DNA of 64,000 nucleotides, from positions 155,581-219,580 of the forward strand of contig DAML01000026.1 of the NCBI GenBank assembly GCA_002497075.1, given 5' to 3'. Shown here one piece after another: positions 51,601 to 59,256 of the stretch. The stretch comes from Methanomassiliicoccaceae archaeon UBA472. Its GTDB lineage: Archaea > Thermoplasmatota > Thermoplasmata > Methanomassiliicoccales > UBA472. How positions within the stretch are numbered: the first letter of the stretch is position 1; every line of letters begins with the position of its first letter. The notes below the pieces were generated by a model. It did not search any database. It had not been told where the DNA came from and worked only from the letters and a program-made list of their open reading frames with translations. A program made the position numbers and the translations under genes.

Positions 51601-54600
51601 CTCAAATCCTCCAGTTGTAAGCGCATGGCGACCCCAAGCGAGAGCAGCTCGTCGAGCAGCAGCTTGAAGGCGTACGACGTCTGGATCATGTGCACGTTGG
51701 TGTTGTTACCGCACACCGGGCAGCGCAGGGAGCCCCTCTTGTCCAGTATGGCGATGTGCCCGCAGTTGGGGTTGCCGCACACCCATTGGAAGGTTCCGTC
51801 GGACTCGTCCAGCAGGCGGTCCTTGATGACCATGGCCGCCCCGTGGCCGATCAGACAGTCCCTCTCCATCTCACCGAACCTCAGACCGCCCTGGCGGGAC
51901 CGGCCTTCCGTAGGCTGCCTGGTGAGTATCTGCACCGGCCCGCGGGACCTGACGTGCATCTTTCCGGACACCATGTGGTGCAGTTTCTGATAGTAGATCA
52001 CGCCGATGAACACGTCGGCCTGGATCATGCGGCCGGTCATACCGTCGTACATGACCTCGCGGCCAGTCTTCTCGAAGCCGGCGTCGACCAGGGACTGGCG
52101 GAGAGCGTCCTCGCGCTCGCCGCTGAACGCAGTACCGTCAACATGCCTTCCCTCCAGGGAACCGACCTTGCCGCCGATCATTTCCAGAACGTGGGCCACG
52201 GTCATACGCGAGGGTATGGCGTGGGGGTTGATGACCAGGTCAGGGATTATTCCGTCGGCGGTGAAGGGCATGTCGGAGGCCGATACGAGCAGTCCGACCA
52301 CTCCCTTCTGCCCGTGCCTGGAAGCGAACTTGTCTCCCAGCTCCGGTATCCTCTCGTCGCGCACCTTGACCTTGACCAGACGGGAGCCGTTCTCCGACTC
52401 GGTGAGCATGACGCTGTCCACCCAGCCGGTCTCTCCGGCGCGGACGGTCACTGAGGTTTCACGCCTCTTGTGGCCGGAGAGGAAGTTCGCTTCCTCCTCC
52501 TCCACGAAACGGGGCGGAGAGGTCTTTCCGACCAGGACGTGCCCGCCGGAGACCGGGGTCTCCGGGGAGATCAGCCCGTCCTCCTCGGACAGGTTGTTGT
52601 ACGCTGAATCGGTACGGGCCCCGCGGACGTCAGGAGAAGGTATCTCAAAGTGGTCCTCCTGCCCTCCGGGGTACCGGCGCTCCTCTGTCCGGTACGTGCG
52701 CATGAAGGTCGAACGCCCCAGGCCGCGCTGCACGCTGCTCTGGTTCAATATGAGCGCGTCTTCCATGTTGTAGCCGTGGTATGATAGAACGGCAACCACG
52801 AAGTTCTGCCCGGCCGGCCTCTGGTTGAAGGCCACGAAGTCCATGAACTTGGTCTGGACCATCGGCTTCTGCGGGTAGTGCAATATGTGCCCGCGGGTGT
52901 CGGGGCGCTTGCGGTAGTTGCTGGACGCAAGTCCGAGAGACTGCTTGGCCATACCCGCTCCCATGGTGACACGCGGGGACGAGTTGTGCTCGGGGTACGG
53001 AACCATGCCTGCGCAGACGCCCAATATGACCATGGGGTCCACCTCCATGTGGGTGTGGGCCTTGTCGAAAAGGTAATCGACCTTGGTCGAACCGCCGCAG
53101 TGCCGGCACTTCAGCTCGGCCTGCTTGTCGGTGGTACCGGGGTTCATCCAGTCCATGTCCAGCGGGGATATGTCGCGGTCGCAGTTCCCGCACTTCAGGG
53201 GCACCTCGAACGGTTCGACGGAGATGAAGGTGTCCTCCTCCTCTTCAGCGTCGATCCATTCGAGAACTCCCTCGCGCACCAGATCGGACCAGCGCATCTT
53301 GCCGGCCCGGATGTCCTCCAAGTGCTTGCGGGTGATCATCAGGCGGCCGTCCTTCAGGACCAGCAACGCCCGGCGCAGGCGACCCTCGTCGCAGTTGATG
53401 ATGACCTCGTCCATCTCCTCGTCGTAGCGGATGTTGATCTCATCCGACAACAAACCGGAGCGGCGGCGGCTCCTCATCTGGTTGACCAGGTCCTTGGCGT
53501 GGTCGTGCACGCCCTTCAGGTCCCCGTTCACGTAGACGCGGGTGCCGGCCATCTGCTGGCCCTTGACCTCGTGTATACCCAGGTCCTTCAGCAGGAAGGT
53601 GACGTCCTCCTCGCGGAAGCCCTCGGAGACGTTGATGATGAGGGCGGCGTTCTTGACCAGCCCGCAGTTCTGACCTTCCGGGGTCTCGTTCGGACAGAGC
53701 CGGCCCCACTGGGTCGGGTGCAGATCACGCGCTTCAAAGTGCGGCTGGCTTCTGGTAAGAGAGGAAGTGACCCTCCTCAGGTGGGATATGGTGCTCATGT
53801 TGGACGTGCGGTCCAACAGCTGGCTGACGCCGGCGCGCCCGCCCACCCAGTTTCCGGTGGCCAGAGCGTGCAGCAGGCGGTGGGTCATCAGGTCCGGCCG
53901 GATGGACCCCTTGGTGCTCAAATCCTTCTTTCTGGCATAGGAGCGTTCCAGCTGGTACTTCAGGTCCTTGACCAGGTTGGTGAAGGAGACCCGGAACAGG
54001 TCCTCCATGAGATCGCCGGAGAGCTTCAGGCGCTTGTTGGCGTAGTGGTCCTTGTCGTCCTCCTTGCGCTTCCCGAGGGAAAGCTCGAGCACGGACCTGG
54101 CTATCCTTCCTAGGAAAATTGCCTTCTTCAGGCGGTCTTCCTTGACATCGCCCAGGTGGGGCAGCAGGGAGCGGTCGATGATGGATTCGACCTTCTTGAC
54201 CCGGTACTCCTTGGCCTGGCCGGTGGCGAACTTCTTCTCCAGGTAGGTCAGGGCGTGGTCGGTGGTGAAGATGCCGTTGGGACCGTACAGCTTGGCGTCC
54301 TGGATCTCCTCCAAGTTAGCGTAAACGATGTTGGCCATCTCCGGAGCGGAGACGATGGCCTCGTAGATCTGCTCGTCGTCCTCCATTCCCAGGGCCTTCA
54401 TCAAGGCGACCAGCGGGATCTGCCCGGAGGCGGCTGGAACGGTGACCATGAGCATGCCGTCGCGCTTCTTTTCCACCAGGGTAAGAGCGCGGTGGCCTTC
54501 CTTCTGCGAGAACACCTTGGCGACCTCCATGGCGGTGCCGTACCTCTCGCTGAGCTCGACCATGACCCGGTTCGGCGCCAGGTCCTCCAGGGTGATGAGG

Positions 54601-55205
54601 ACCCTCTCCGTCCCGCCGATGATGAAGTAGCCGCCGGCGTCCATGGGGTCCTCGCTCTTCTTCATGAGCTCGGTGTTGTACTGCTCCTCGGTCAGGTCGT
54701 ACTCCTTCTCCATGTTCTCCTTGAAGATGTTGCACTTGCGGGACTTGACCATGATGGGCAGGTCACCGATGTGGATGTCCTTCTCCTCCTTTTCGATACC
54801 ATCCTCTATGATGGTGACATCCAAAAGCATGGGGGCCATGTAGTTCAGGTTCCTGAGCCTGGCCTCCATCGGGGTGATGTTGTGAACGAAACCGTTGGCC
54901 TCGCGGACCATGGGCTCGCCGATCTTGAGGGTCGGTGGCAGGTGCTGGTCGACCTGGCCGGTCTTTTCGTCCCGGCGGCGACCGACGCGGATCTGGACGA
55001 TACGCCCGTTGGTCTTCTCCGGGTCCAGCGTGATCATGCCCCGCTCGGGGTCCTCGGCGGACACCCGGACGTTGTCGACGATCTTCTGCATCCGGCTGTT
55101 CGGGTTGCTCTGGGAAGACAGAAAATCATTGAAACTGGCTATATGATGGTTGACTATGCTGCTCTCTTTAAAGTAGAGTTCGACGAGGTCCCTCAATAAG
55201 TTCAC
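51597..55205 (-). CDS. rpoB: DNA-directed RNA polymerase subunit B (unsplit)
   Basis: 1202 residues in one chain; many methanogens split this gene in two. Motifs include G-G-Y-F-I-I-G-G-T-E, L-H-P-T-Q-W-G-R-L-C-P-N-E-T-P-E-G, G-Y-N-M-E-D-A, the G-D-K-F-A-S-R-H-G-Q-K-G motif and a C-terminal zinc ribbon (C-G-N-P-N-C-G...C-P-V-C-G). Near residues 668-705 an extra C-x2-C...C-x2-C insertion is present between W-I-D-A-E-E-E-E and H-x-E-V-D-P. GTG 55205 overlaps the rpoH stop. Confidence 0.97.
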   Translation of the reverse strand: MNLLRDLVELYFKESSIVNHHIASFNDFLSSQSNPNSRMQKIVDNVRVSAEDPERGMITLDPEKTNGRIVQIRVGRRRDEKTGQVDQHLPPTLKIGEPMVREANGFVHNITPMEARLRNLNYMAPMLLDVTIIEDGIEKEEKDIHIGDLPIMVKSRKCNIFKENMEKEYDLTEEQYNTELMKKSEDPMDAGGYFIIGGTERVLITLEDLAPNRVMVELSERYGTAMEVAKVFSQKEGHRALTLVEKKRDGMLMVTVPAASGQIPLVALMKALGMEDDEQIYEAIVSAPEMANIVYANLEEIQDAKLYGPNGIFTTDHALTYLEKKFATGQAKEYRVKKVESIIDRSLLPHLGDVKEDRLKKAIFLGRIARSVLELSLGKRKEDDKDHYANKRLKLSGDLMEDLFRVSFTNLVKDLKYQLERSYARKKDLSTKGSIRPDLMTHRLLHALATGNWVGGRAGVSQLLDRTSNMSTISHLRRVTSSLTRSQPHFEARDLHPTQWGRLCPNETPEGQNCGLVKNAALIINVSEGFREEDVTFLLKDLGIHEVKGQQMAGTRVYVNGDLKGVHDHAKDLVNQMRSRRRSGLLSDEINIRYDEEMDEVIINCDEGRLRRALLVLKDGRLMITRKHLEDIRAGKMRWSDLVREGVLEWIDAEEEEDTFISVEPFEVPLKCGNCDRDISPLDMDWMNPGTTDKQAELKCRHCGGSTKVDYLFDKAHTHMEVDPMVILGVCAGMVPYPEHNSSPRVTMGAGMAKQSLGLASSNYRKRPDTRGHILHYPQKPMVQTKFMDFVAFNQRPAGQNFVVAVLSYHGYNMEDALILNQSSVQRGLGRSTFMRTYRTEERRYPGGQEDHFEIPSPDVRGARTDSAYNNLSEEDGLISPETPVSGGHVLVGKTSPPRFVEEEEANFLSGHKRRETSVTVRAGETGWVDSVMLTESENGSRLVKVKVRDERIPELGDKFASRHGQKGVVGLLVSASDMPFTADGIIPDLVINPHAIPSRMTVAHVLEMIGGKVGSLEGRHVDGTAFSGEREDALRQSLVDAGFEKTGREVMYDGMTGRMIQADVFIGVIYYQKLHHMVSGKMHVRSRGPVQILTRQPTEGRSRQGGLRFGEMERDCLIGHGAAMVIKDRLLDESDGTFQWVCGNPNCGHIAILDKRGSLRCPVCGNNTNVHMIQTSYAFKLLLDELLSLGVAMRLQLEDLR

Positions 55206-55468
55206 CCTCTAATTACGAGGCGGTAGACTTCCGCCGTCTCGGACGTCTGACTGTCCCTTATGATCCTAACGACGCTCTTCTCAGGTATGTCATGGTTTAT
55301 GGCCACCTTGAGCGTCTTGATCGCCGCGTCGCTGTCCTTAATCTTGGGCAGCTGGTCGCGGGTTATCTTGAGCCGCTTGAGGACCTTGTCGGCCTCATCA
55401 TCGGTCAAAAGCTCGTGTCTGGGCACCATTGTGTGCTTTAATATGTTAAATGGTACGGAATCATCCAA
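55202..55468 (-). CDS. rpoH: DNA-directed RNA polymerase subunit H
   Basis: 88 residues from TTG 55468. The conserved core M-V-P-R-H-E-L-L-T-D-x-E...Q-L-P-K-I and the C-terminal V-V-R-I-I-R-D-S...Y-R-L-V identify archaeal RpoH (Rpb5 C-terminal jaw). The start is decided by the ribosome-binding site: GAGGTGAT occupies 55474-55481 and contains the only other upstream candidate, GTG 55477, which is therefore unlikely. First gene of the RNA polymerase operon, with a TATA element at 55523-55533. Confidence 0.9.
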   Translation of the reverse strand: MDDSVPFNILKHTMVPRHELLTDDEADKVLKRLKITRDQLPKIKDSDAAIKTLKVAINHDIPEKSVVRIIRDSQTSETAEVYRLVIRG

Positions 55469-55522
55469 ACGAATCACCTCATACCATGCAGAAACCGGGT
55501 CGTTCCTCCACTAAGTATTGGC

Positions 55523-55533
55523 CTTATAAAAAC
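55523..55533 (-). promoter_or_regulatory. TATA element of RNA polymerase operon
   Basis: On the minus strand GTTTTTATAAG lies about 55-60 nt before TTG 55468 and predicts initiation near 55501, giving a leader of some 33 nt with a strong Shine-Dalgarno sequence. It separates the operon from the upstream tRNA-Lys gene. Confidence 0.55.
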
Positions 55534-55603
55534 GATTTGGGAATCGGGTTTGGATACTTCGGTCTGCATATTTCTTTCACCTACCCAAGCGGGCCCGCGG
55601 GGA

Positions 55604-55633
55604 TTTCCGCATACACGGAAGTACCGCGTACCA
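55604..55633 (-). other. tRNA intron 2 (T-loop, 30 nt)
   Basis: The T-stem is the outer helix; T-loop bases TTCG (55639-55636) pair with CGGA (55609-55606) as the central helix; the 3' bulge is AAT (55605-55603) and the 5' bulge begins AAT (55635-55633); TACGCGG (55630-55624) pairs with CCGTGTA (55618-55612) as the inner helix. Cuts after the second bulge base restore TTCGAAT-CCCCG. The inner junction has extra unpaired bases, so the motif is relaxed; the exact cut can slide by up to 3 nt without changing the product. Confidence 0.78.
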
Positions 55634-55672
55634 TTCGAACCCCGGACCACCTGGTTAAAAGCCAGATGCTCT

Positions 55673-55702
55673 CTCTAGGGACCCTTCGTCTCCGAAGGTC
55701 CT
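55673..55702 (-). other. tRNA intron 1 (D-loop, 30 nt)
   Basis: Can be folded as a bulge-helix-bulge: the central 4-bp helix CTAG (55708-55705) with CTAG (55678-55675); 3-nt bulges GTA (55704-55702) and AGA (55674-55672); inner helix GGACC(TTCG) with (CGAA)GGGTCC closed by a GAGA loop; outer helix is the D-stem. Cutting between bulge bases 2 and 3 on both strands gives exactly the expected D-loop. Two extra unpaired bases (55710-55709) make it a relaxed form. Confidence 0.82.
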
Positions 55703-55723
55703 ACCTAGCTGAGCTACGGGCCC

Positions 55724-56053
55724 ATTGGTAAGTAAGTGCCGGCGTGTGAACGGGAGAGTAAATCCTTGTTGTATTTAACATTTCCCATCCACCACGGAAC
55801 ACTAGTCCTGTTGGCACGCCGATCAACATGGACCCGCCGGATGTTCCTGACGTTTTCAGGTTATTGAAAGCAATGTATAAGAACATGTGCTGTGGAATTT
55901 AATATTCTGATATAGTGAATATAAAATATCATCCATGCCTCCTACATATACAGGATAATACCGTGAAAGGTGACCCAGAAGAGGAAATTGCCTCTAGCGC
56001 CTGCCAATCACGTTTTTATATGAGGACTATAATCACGCACAAAGCGATGTCCT
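55724..56053. other. Intergenic region (330 nt) between tRNA-Lys and zinc-ribbon gene
   Basis: No protein gene seen. It contains the tRNA-Lys promoter (TATA-like GTTAAATAC on the minus strand near 55770), a small 5-bp hairpin (CCTGA 55846-55850 with TCAGG 55856-55860), an AT-rich central section, and the promoter of the gene at 56054 (TTTTTATAT, 56013-56021). Confidence 0.55.
56013..56021 (+). promoter_or_regulatory. TATA element for zinc-ribbon/aEF-1beta operon
   Basis: TTTTTATAT lies about 37 nt before ATG 56054, predicting a leader of roughly 10 nt. Confidence 0.5.
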
Positions 56054-56221
56054 ATGGAGAATGAAAAGATCTGCAACTCATGCGGGATTCGGCTGGTGGG
56101 CAATGGCATCACCTTCTTCAAGTGCCCCATCTGCGGTGCTGAGGAGATCGGCCGCTGCGCCAAGTGCCGTGACCAGAGCGTCAAGTACGAATGCAAGAAG
56201 TGCGGCTTCATCGGCCCGTAA
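56054..56221 (+). CDS. Small double zinc-ribbon protein (HVO_2753-like)
   Basis: 55 residues with eight cysteines in four C-x2-C knuckles (C7/C10, C24/C27, C35/C38, C47/C50), which can bind two zinc ions. Size and spacing match the archaeal HVO_2753 zinc-finger family; haloarchaeal members affect swarming and biofilm formation, but the mechanism is unknown. It is followed after 10 nt by the aEF-1beta gene, a conserved pairing in archaea, which hints at a translation-related role. Confidence 0.9.
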   Translation: MENEKICNSCGIRLVGNGITFFKCPICGAEEIGRCAKCRDQSVKYECKKCGFIGP

Positions 56222-56231
56222 GGTGGTAGGC

Positions 56232-56498
56232 ATGGGAACCGTCGCCGCCACCTATTCGTTGATGCCCGAGGACACCGAGTTCGACTTCCAGGCCCTCGTC
56301 GCCCAGCTGCCCTCATTGGTGCCGGCGAACGTCAAGGTGGCCAAGGCCGAGATCAAGCCCTTGGCCTTCGGGCTCAAGAAGCTGGAGGCGGCCTTCGTCA
56401 TGGAGGACGCACCCGGTCTGATCGACAAGCTGGAAGAGGCCCTGCGCGCAGTGCCCGGCATCCAGAACGTCGAGACCGAGCAGGTCAGCCTGCTCTGA
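56232..56498 (+). CDS. ef1b: Elongation factor 1-beta
   Basis: 88 residues, the standard size of archaeal aEF-1B, the nucleotide exchange factor for aEF-1A. A-E-I-K-P-L-A-F-G-L-K-K-L is the characteristic central strand-helix, and the C-terminus V-E-T-E-Q-V-S-L-L matches. ATG 56232 follows AGGTGG (56221-56226) with 5-nt spacing; the Shine-Dalgarno overlaps the stop codon of the zinc-ribbon gene, so they are coupled. Confidence 0.94.
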   Translation: MGTVAATYSLMPEDTEFDFQALVAQLPSLVPANVKVAKAEIKPLAFGLKKLEAAFVMEDAPGLIDKLEEALRAVPGIQNVETEQVSLL

Positions 56499-56504
56499 AA
56501 TCAC

Positions 56505-56513
56505 CTTTATAGG
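56505..56513 (+). promoter_or_regulatory. TATA element for COG1031 radical SAM gene
   Basis: CTTTATAGG is centred about 30 nt before TTG 56540, suggesting a leaderless transcript starting at or near that codon. Confidence 0.45.
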
Positions 56514-56539
56514 TCTAACAAGGCCTTCCCTTTCCTGTT

Positions 56540-58174
56540 TTGGACGGATTCACCGTGCCTGAAGTTCTCATCTTCGACGGGTACATAGACGAACCAGGGT
56601 CCCTGGGGGTTCCACCTTATGTCCACCCATTGCCGAGGGCGGTGTTCGGCGCGGCTCGGGATGCCGGTGGAACGCCTCATTACGTCACCGTGGACCAGTG
56701 GAGGAACGGAAAGAAACTGCCGCCCTCGGACTTGCTGGTCGTTCTGTCTGGAATGTCCGTTCCCGGAAGGTACCTTCGGGGCATGCCGGCCTCGCGCCGG
56801 GAGCTGCTCCAGCTTATCGAAGCCTACCGGGGAGAGACGGTTCTGGGCGGCCCGGCGGCCCTGGACCCGGTGCTCAAGGAACGTTTCCATCATTCGCATT
56901 ATCTGGACGCCGCCGCGGCGGTGTTCGATCTGCTTGACGTGGGCAAGGCCGGGGACCGCTGGCGAAAGAGCGAGGAATGGGACCGCTGGATGTTGCTTGG
57001 CGCCGATTGCGTGCTCTCGCACCCGGACCACCCACAACCGTTGACGGCGGAGATGGAGACCTACCGCGGCTGCGTTCGTTACGTGAACGGGGGATGTTCC
57101 TTCTGCGTCGAGCCGCTCAAGGGCCGCCCGGTCTTCCGGGAACCGGAGGCGATAGTGGCGGAGGCCCGGGCCCTAAGGGAAAGGGGAGTGGTCAACTTCC
57201 GCCTGGGCTCGCAGACCTGCATCATTTCTTACAAGGCAGAACTGGATGGCACCGACTGCCCGAGGCCGAACCCGGATGCGTTGGAGTCGTTGCTGCATGG
57301 CATGGCCTCGCTATCACCGAACGTTCTGCACGTGGACAACGCCAACCCGGCGGTCATGGCCCGGCATCCTGAGGAAACGGAAAGGATACTGGCATCGCTG
57401 GTCAAACACTGCACCTCCGGTAACGTTCTGGCGCTCGGCATGGAGACGGCCGATCCGGAGGTCGGGAGAATAAACAACCTGAACGCCACCCCGGAGGAGG
57501 TGCTCTGGTCCGTCCGGGCGATCAACCGGGCCGGCCGAGGGCGCGGAGACAGCGGACTTCCCTACCTTCTTCCGGGGATCAACGTCCTGGTGGGGCTGGA
57601 GGGGGAGAAGCGGGAATCACTGGAGATCAACTACCGCTTCCTGAAAGGCATCCTGGATGAGGGCTTGCTCTTGCGCCGGATAAACATCCGCCAGGTCATG
57701 CCCGTCCGCCGGGAATTTCCGCAGACCGTCAGCCACTCGGAGTTCCTGCACTTCAAGGAAAAGATAAGGCAGGAGATCGACCGGCCCCTTCTGGAGCGGC
57801 TGGTGCCTGTGGGTACGATTCTCCGTTCCGTTTATACCGAGATGCGTGAGGGCAAGGTGACCTTCGGAAGGCAGATCGGAACGTATCCGCTGCTGGTCGG
57901 CATCCCTCACCCGGTCGAGCTGGAAAGGTTCTACGACGTGGCGGTGGTCGGTCACGGCTTCCGGAGCATCAGCGCTGTCGAATATCCGCTGAACGTGAAC
58001 GGCTGCCACATAACCGCTCTGGAGGGGTTGCCGGGACTGGGCAGGAAAAGGGCCATACGCCTGTTCCGGGCCCGTCCCATGGAAGGCTACGAAGATCTCA
58101 GGAAGGCCCTGGACGACCCAAAGGTGGCCGAGGCCGTGCTTCCCTTCCTGAGCTTCGATCATCCCGAACACTAA
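56540..58174 (+). CDS. Radical SAM enzyme with C-terminal HhH motif (COG1031-like)
   Basis: 544 residues. The cluster motif is unusual: C-x7-C-x2-C in Y-R-G-C-V-R-Y-V-N-G-G-C-S-F-C (about residues 175-189). A B12-binding-like N-terminal part (D-G-Y-I-D-E-P) precedes it, a TIM-barrel core follows, and the C-terminus has a helix-hairpin-helix motif (L-E-G-L-P-G-L-G-R-K-R-A). The archaeal COG1031 family has this architecture; its substrate, perhaps RNA, is unknown. TTG 56540 is favoured by the promoter position; GTG 56555 is the alternative. Confidence 0.86.
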   Translation: MDGFTVPEVLIFDGYIDEPGSLGVPPYVHPLPRAVFGAARDAGGTPHYVTVDQWRNGKKLPPSDLLVVLSGMSVPGRYLRGMPASRRELLQLIEAYRGETVLGGPAALDPVLKERFHHSHYLDAAAAVFDLLDVGKAGDRWRKSEEWDRWMLLGADCVLSHPDHPQPLTAEMETYRGCVRYVNGGCSFCVEPLKGRPVFREPEAIVAEARALRERGVVNFRLGSQTCIISYKAELDGTDCPRPNPDALESLLHGMASLSPNVLHVDNANPAVMARHPEETERILASLVKHCTSGNVLALGMETADPEVGRINNLNATPEEVLWSVRAINRAGRGRGDSGLPYLLPGINVLVGLEGEKRESLEINYRFLKGILDEGLLLRRINIRQVMPVRREFPQTVSHSEFLHFKEKIRQEIDRPLLERLVPVGTILRSVYTEMREGKVTFGRQIGTYPLLVGIPHPVELERFYDVAVVGHGFRSISAVEYPLNVNGCHITALEGLPGLGRKRAIRLFRARPMEGYEDLRKALDDPKVAEAVLPFLSFDHPEH

Positions 58175-58203
58175 TTATCAGGTAAGCGGATGAGGTGTAG
58201 CCG

Positions 58204-59256
58204 ATGGAGTTCAGAGACCTAGCCCTGTACCCTTTCCTGAGGGACGCCACACTTTTCGTCAAGGAGCGGCAGCTGGGCCTGGACGACCTGATCGGCCATA
58301 CGATAACGGCCGAGGCCAGGAGAAGAGGGAAATCCCGAGTGCTGACCGCGCTCAGCGATCTAGCCATCCCCAACAATCCCGTCACCTCCGAGGACGAGGC
58401 GGTGCAGGAGATCCTGAGCTACCCTTACGCCCGCATTCTTGTTTCCTGCATTGGCGACGAAGCATTGGTCCGCCGCTACGCGTTGGCGGAGGCGAAGACG
58501 TTCAACGAACGCCTGAAGAAGGAGGACGTTACGACCATCATCGCCCTGGCCAAGGAGCTGGAGGTGGAAGCGTCGCTGGAGGAGGGCACCCTGCGCGTGC
58601 ACTTCACCGATTTTCTCAGTTACACTTCGGGACTGCGCGGGCCGGAGTGGAAGCTGGTCAACCAGGACATGCGCAAAGGCTTCGTGCTCCTGGAGAAGAA
58701 CAAGTTCGTCCGGGTGCTGGAGCAGGCGCTGGACGAGAAGATAGAGGACGAGCTTCCGTTGCCGGTCAACGACGAACTGCTGGAGGCGGTGCGGGTGGAC
58801 CTGGAAGATGTCATCGCCGCCCTTGACGCGTACAAGGAAAAGTACCGGGACGAGGGCTTCGGGGAGGTCAGCATACTCAAGTTCCCGCCCTGCATGAAGA
58901 AGCTGGTGGCCATGGCGCAGGCGGGACAGAACATGCCTCACGCCGGCCGTTTCGCGTTAGCGAGCTTCCTGAGCTTCATCGGCATGCCGGTGGACGACAT
59001 CATCAAGCTCTTCTGCTCGTCCCCCGACTTCGATCAGTCCAAGACCGCTTACCAGGTCCGGCACATCACCGGGGACGGCTACGGAAAGAAGTACACCCCG
59101 CCGGAGTGCGCCACCATGCGCACCAACGGCATATGCTTCGAACCGGACGAGCTGTGCAACGGGAGAAGGGTGAATCATCCGCTCACCTACTACCGCATCC
59201 GCTCCTACGACAAGAGCCGGGACAAGAAGGCCGAAAAGACCGTTAAGCCTTCCTGA
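58204..59256 (+). CDS. priL: DNA primase large subunit PriL
   Basis: 350 residues. The non-catalytic primase subunit that regulates primer synthesis. The C-terminal domain carries the cysteines of the [4Fe-4S] cluster (P-P-C-M-K near 227, F-C-S-S near 264, P-E-C-A near 304, I-C-F near 312 and E-L-C near 319), with the H-x-G-R-F segment between. ATG 58204 is preceded by GAGGTG. Overlaps the convergent phosphotransferase gene by 14 nt. PriS is not in the window. Confidence 0.93.
   Translation: MEFRDLALYPFLRDATLFVKERQLGLDDLIGHTITAEARRRGKSRVLTALSDLAIPNNPVTSEDEAVQEILSYPYARILVSCIGDEALVRRYALAEAKTFNERLKKEDVTTIIALAKELEVEASLEEGTLRVHFTDFLSYTSGLRGPEWKLVNQDMRKGFVLLEKNKFVRVLEQALDEKIEDELPLPVNDELLEAVRVDLEDVIAALDAYKEKYRDEGFGEVSILKFPPCMKKLVAMAQAGQNMPHAGRFALASFLSFIGMPVDDIIKLFCSSPDFDQSKTAYQVRHITGDGYGKKYTPPECATMRTNGICFEPDELCNGRRVNHPLTYYRIRSYDKSRDKKAEKTVKPS

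Larger units (their letters stand above)
55590..55723 (-). tRNA. tRNA-Lys (anticodon UUU) with two non-canonical introns
   Basis: The 134-nt gene becomes a normal 74-nt cloverleaf only after removing two 30-nt insertions. Exons: acceptor GGGCCCG (55723-55717) with CGGGCCC (55597-55591), D-stem GCTC/GAGC, anticodon stem TCTGG/CCAGG with loop CTTTTAA (anticodon TTT), T-arm CGGGG-TTCGAAT-CCCCG, discriminator G. The insertions fall in the D-loop (55702-55673) and at the end of the T-loop (55633-55604); the anticodon loop, the usual intron site, is uninterrupted. No encoded CCA. Confidence 0.92.

Noticed and set aside
47258..55205. Possible inteins in RpoA2, RpoA1 or RpoB
   Set aside because: Active-site and trigger-loop motifs are contiguous and lengths are explained by the extensions noted; no splicing motifs seen.
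55590..55723. Reading the interrupted tRNA as a tRNA-Pyl or a pseudogene
   Set aside because: The anticodon loop is CTTTTAA (UUU, not CUA), all arms pair perfectly after removal of two equal-sized insertions, and the D-arm is of normal size.
55701..55886. 61-residue minus-strand frame near tRNA-Lys
   Set aside because: It overlaps the 5' end of the tRNA gene and lacks any start context.
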